DNA from: Dehalococcoidia bacterium SM23_28_2
GTDB lineage: Bacteria > Chloroflexota > Dehalococcoidia > SM23-28-2
Assembly (NCBI GenBank): GCA_001303545.1
Contig: LJUA01000049.1
Coordinates: 1-14,127, forward strand
Direction: 5' to 3'
DNA: 14,127 bases
The position numbers and the translations under genes are program-made. This document shows positions 12,190 through 14,127 of the stretch, piece by piece (position 1 is the first letter of the stretch; every line of letters begins with the position of its first letter). Under the pieces are notes generated by a model, which was not told the DNA's origin, searched no databases, and saw only the letters and a list, made by a program, of their open reading frames with translations.

Positions 12190-14127
12190 GTGCCCGCTGA
12201 TAGACCACTGACCGGACAGGGCCTGGCGAGGCTGCTTCGCTTTCTCAGGCGCCACTGGCGCCCAACTGCGGCCTTTGCGGCGATAACCTATGGCCCTCTA
12301 GTTGCGCTGGTCCTCCTGCTGGTGTTCTGGCCAGCGCCGCCGGTCGCTCAGCCCTTCACCCTCGACGATAGCACCAGGATCTACGACCGCCACGGTCGTC
12401 TGCTCTATCAGGTGGTGCTGGCCCGCGAGGGCACCCACACGTACTTACCTCTCGAGCAGATGCCGGAGAGCCTGCGCGAGGCGACCATTGCGGTGGAGGA
12501 CGCCAGCTTCTACAGCAACCCGGGCTTCGACGTGTTCGCTATGGCCCGCGCCCTCGCCCAGAACCTGCAGGCCGGCGAGATCGTCGCTGGCGGCAGCACC
12601 ATCACTCAACAGCTCGCCCGCAACCTGTACCTCTCTCCGGAGGAGCGGTCATCGCGCAGCCCCTGGCGGAAGGTGCGGGAGACCATTCTGGCCATTCGTC
12701 TCACTCGCCACCTCAGTAAGGACGAGGTACTGGAGCTGTACCTCAACCAGGTCTACTACGGCAACCTGGCCTATGGAGTGGAGGCCGCTGCCGGAACCTA
12801 CTTCGGCAAGTCGGCCCGCGACCTCGATCTGGCGGAGGCCAGCCTGCTGGCCGGCCTTCCTCAATCGCCGGCCACCTGCGACCCTCTGGCGAGCTTTCCA
12901 GCCGCCAAGGAACGCCAGCGCACGGTGCTTTCCCTCATGGAGCAAAGGGGATACATCAGCCAGGCCGAGGCGCAGGCGGCCTTCGAGGAGCCTCTCCACT
13001 TCGCCGAGGTGATCTTCCCCATGGAGGCGCCTCACTTTGTGGTCTTCGTGCGGAACCTGCTCGACCGCCAGCTCGGACCTGAGGCCCTGGAACAGGGCGG
13101 GCTGCGGGTATACACGTCGCTCGACTTGGACATGCAGCACGCAGCCGAGGATATCGTTCGGCGCCACGTAGCCAGCCTGGCAGACCACGACGTGTCCAAT
13201 GCTGCCCTCGTAGCTTTGGACCCGACGACAGGTCAGATCCTGGCCATGGTAGGCAGCGCTGACTATTTCGAGGAGGAGATCGACGGGGCGGTCAACATGG
13301 CCCTGGCCTCCCGTCAGCCTGGCTCCTCTCTCAAGCCCATTACCTACGCCGCCGCCCTCAGCGGGGAGTACACCGCGGCTACTCCCATCGCCGACGTGAG
13401 GACCAGCTTCTTCACCCGCAAGGGCGAGCAGTATGTGCCCAACAACTACGACGCTCAGTTTCATGGGCTCGTCTCCCTGCGCTATGCCCTCGGCTCTTCC
13501 CTGAACGTCCCCGCTGTGCGGGTCATGGACGAGATAGGGGTCGATACGGTCCTTCGCCTGGCCCACGACCTGGGGATCACCACCCTGGACGACATCGGCC
13601 GCTACGACCTGAGCGTTACCCTGGGTGGTGGGGAGGTGCGCCTCCTTGACCTGACCGGAGCCTACGCCGCATTCGCCGCCGGCGGAGTGCGGCGGGAGCC
13701 GGTGGCCATCCTGCGAGTGGAGGACTCCTCGGGGCACGTTCTCTTCGAGTGGGGACAGCCGTCGGAGGAGCGCGTGCTCAGCCCTCAGGTCGCCTACCTT
13801 ATCACCGACATTCTCTCCGATAACAGCGCGCGCATGCTCACCTTCGGCGAGTACAGCCCGCTCAGGCTCTCTCGGCCGGCCGCCGTAAAGACGGGCACGA
13901 CCACCGATTTCCGGGACAACTGGACGGTCGGCTACACCCCCGATCTGGTTGCGGGCGTCTGGGTGGGCAATGCCGACAACCAACCCATGCATCAGGTGTC
14001 GGGCGCAACCGGCGCGGCGCCTGTCTGGCGCGACTTCATGGAGGAGGTGCTGAAGGACGCTCCTCCTGAGCCGTTCTCTCGACCGGAGGGCCTGGTGGAG
14101 ACCGAGGTCTGCGAACCGACAGGCCTC
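12190..14127 (+). CDS. class A penicillin-binding protein (1A/1C type), 3' partial
   Basis: This bifunctional enzyme polymerises glycan strands and cross-links peptides outside the membrane. A cytoplasmic basic N-terminus leads to one membrane helix (~27-48). The glycosyltransferase domain has catalytic Glu103 in VEDASFYSNPGFD and GGSTITQQLARNLYL. The transpeptidase domain has all three motifs: SSLK with nucleophile Ser379 and Lys382, SLN (437-439) and KTG (567-569) before TTTDFRDNWTVGYTP. In the first motif, Asn-Pro-Gly replaces the common His-x-Gly, a variant found in PBP1C-like proteins. The frame runs past the window end after 646 codons, so the C-terminal region is not seen. The GTG at 12190 is chosen because GAGAAGG lies six bases upstream and an in-frame stop lies at 12172; no ATG fits. 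It is divergent from rimI. Confidence 0.9.
   Translation, partial: MPADRPLTGQGLARLLRFLRRHWRPTAAFAAITYGPLVALVLLLVFWPAPPVAQPFTLDDSTRIYDRHGRLLYQVVLAREGTHTYLPLEQMPESLREATIAVEDASFYSNPGFDVFAMARALAQNLQAGEIVAGGSTITQQLARNLYLSPEERSSRSPWRKVRETILAIRLTRHLSKDEVLELYLNQVYYGNLAYGVEAAAGTYFGKSARDLDLAEASLLAGLPQSPATCDPLASFPAAKERQRTVLSLMEQRGYISQAEAQAAFEEPLHFAEVIFPMEAPHFVVFVRNLLDRQLGPEALEQGGLRVYTSLDLDMQHAAEDIVRRHVASLADHDVSNAALVALDPTTGQILAMVGSADYFEEEIDGAVNMALASRQPGSSLKPITYAAALSGEYTAATPIADVRTSFFTRKGEQYVPNNYDAQFHGLVSLRYALGSSLNVPAVRVMDEIGVDTVLRLAHDLGITTLDDIGRYDLSVTLGGGEVRLLDLTGAYAAFAAGGVRREPVAILRVEDSSGHVLFEWGQPSEERVLSPQVAYLITDILSDNSARMLTFGEYSPLRLSRPAAVKTGTTTDFRDNWTVGYTPDLVAGVWVGNADNQPMHQVSGATGAAPVWRDFMEEVLKDAPPEPFSRPEGLVETEVCEPTGL

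Noticed and set aside
12649..13992. 447-residue ORF antisense to the PBP gene
   Set aside because: Shadow of the PBP frame, which shows all catalytic motifs; no family-like blocks in the antisense product.
1..14127. CRISPR array, insertion sequence or prophage
   Set aside because: No regularly spaced repeats, transposase, integrase or terminal inverted repeats were seen.

Overview
This 14.1 kb window is GC-rich, densely coding bacterial chromosome. Its gene content suggests a member of the Chloroflexota, possibly of the Dehalococcoidia lineage. That placement is an inference from gene families: an HspR-type MerR regulator beside a GerW/YtfJ-family protein and ClpC, a BioY, a cytidylate-kinase-like protein, and a RimI with a long internal insertion. 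No rRNA, tRNA, CRISPR array, transposase or phage gene was seen.

Layout. (1) 1-3272, plus strand: the 3' part of an hspR-like heat-shock repressor, a GerW-family membrane protein, then clpC, the unfoldase partner of ClpP. clpC carries two lesions: an exact in-frame 51-bp tandem duplication that doubles the first Walker A motif, and a frameshift near 3038 that throws the last ~80 codons out of frame. (2) 3273-4382: a spacer with two tandem hairpins, then bioY (biotin uptake), itself frameshifted near 3689 and fused to an extra four-helix membrane domain. A terminator hairpin follows. (3) 4463-7762, minus strand: a three-gene operon of a flippase-like membrane protein (LPG-synthase TM family), a PlsC-type acyltransferase and a GPH/MFS_2 transporter. 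Together they suggest lipid transport and remodelling. (4) 7911-8624, plus: a divergent cytidylate-kinase-like protein. (5) 8633-9604, minus: a small hypothetical protein and a lipoprotein, each preceded by a copy of a ~60-bp repeat that carries a TATAAT box. (6) 9870-11075, plus: an MFS exporter-like permease that converges on rimI (11072-11758, minus); the two share a CTAG double stop. (7) 11759-12189: a 431-bp intergenic region with a promoter-like inverted repeat and a possible 33-codon leader ORF. (8) 12190 to the window end: a class A penicillin-binding protein, open at its 3' end.

The window is mostly housekeeping: proteostasis, cofactor uptake, envelope lipid and peptidoglycan. The points that most need checking are the three lesions in two adjacent genes, which could be assembly errors or real decay, the lipid operon, and the duplicated promoter segment. 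No clear new defence or mobile system is visible.
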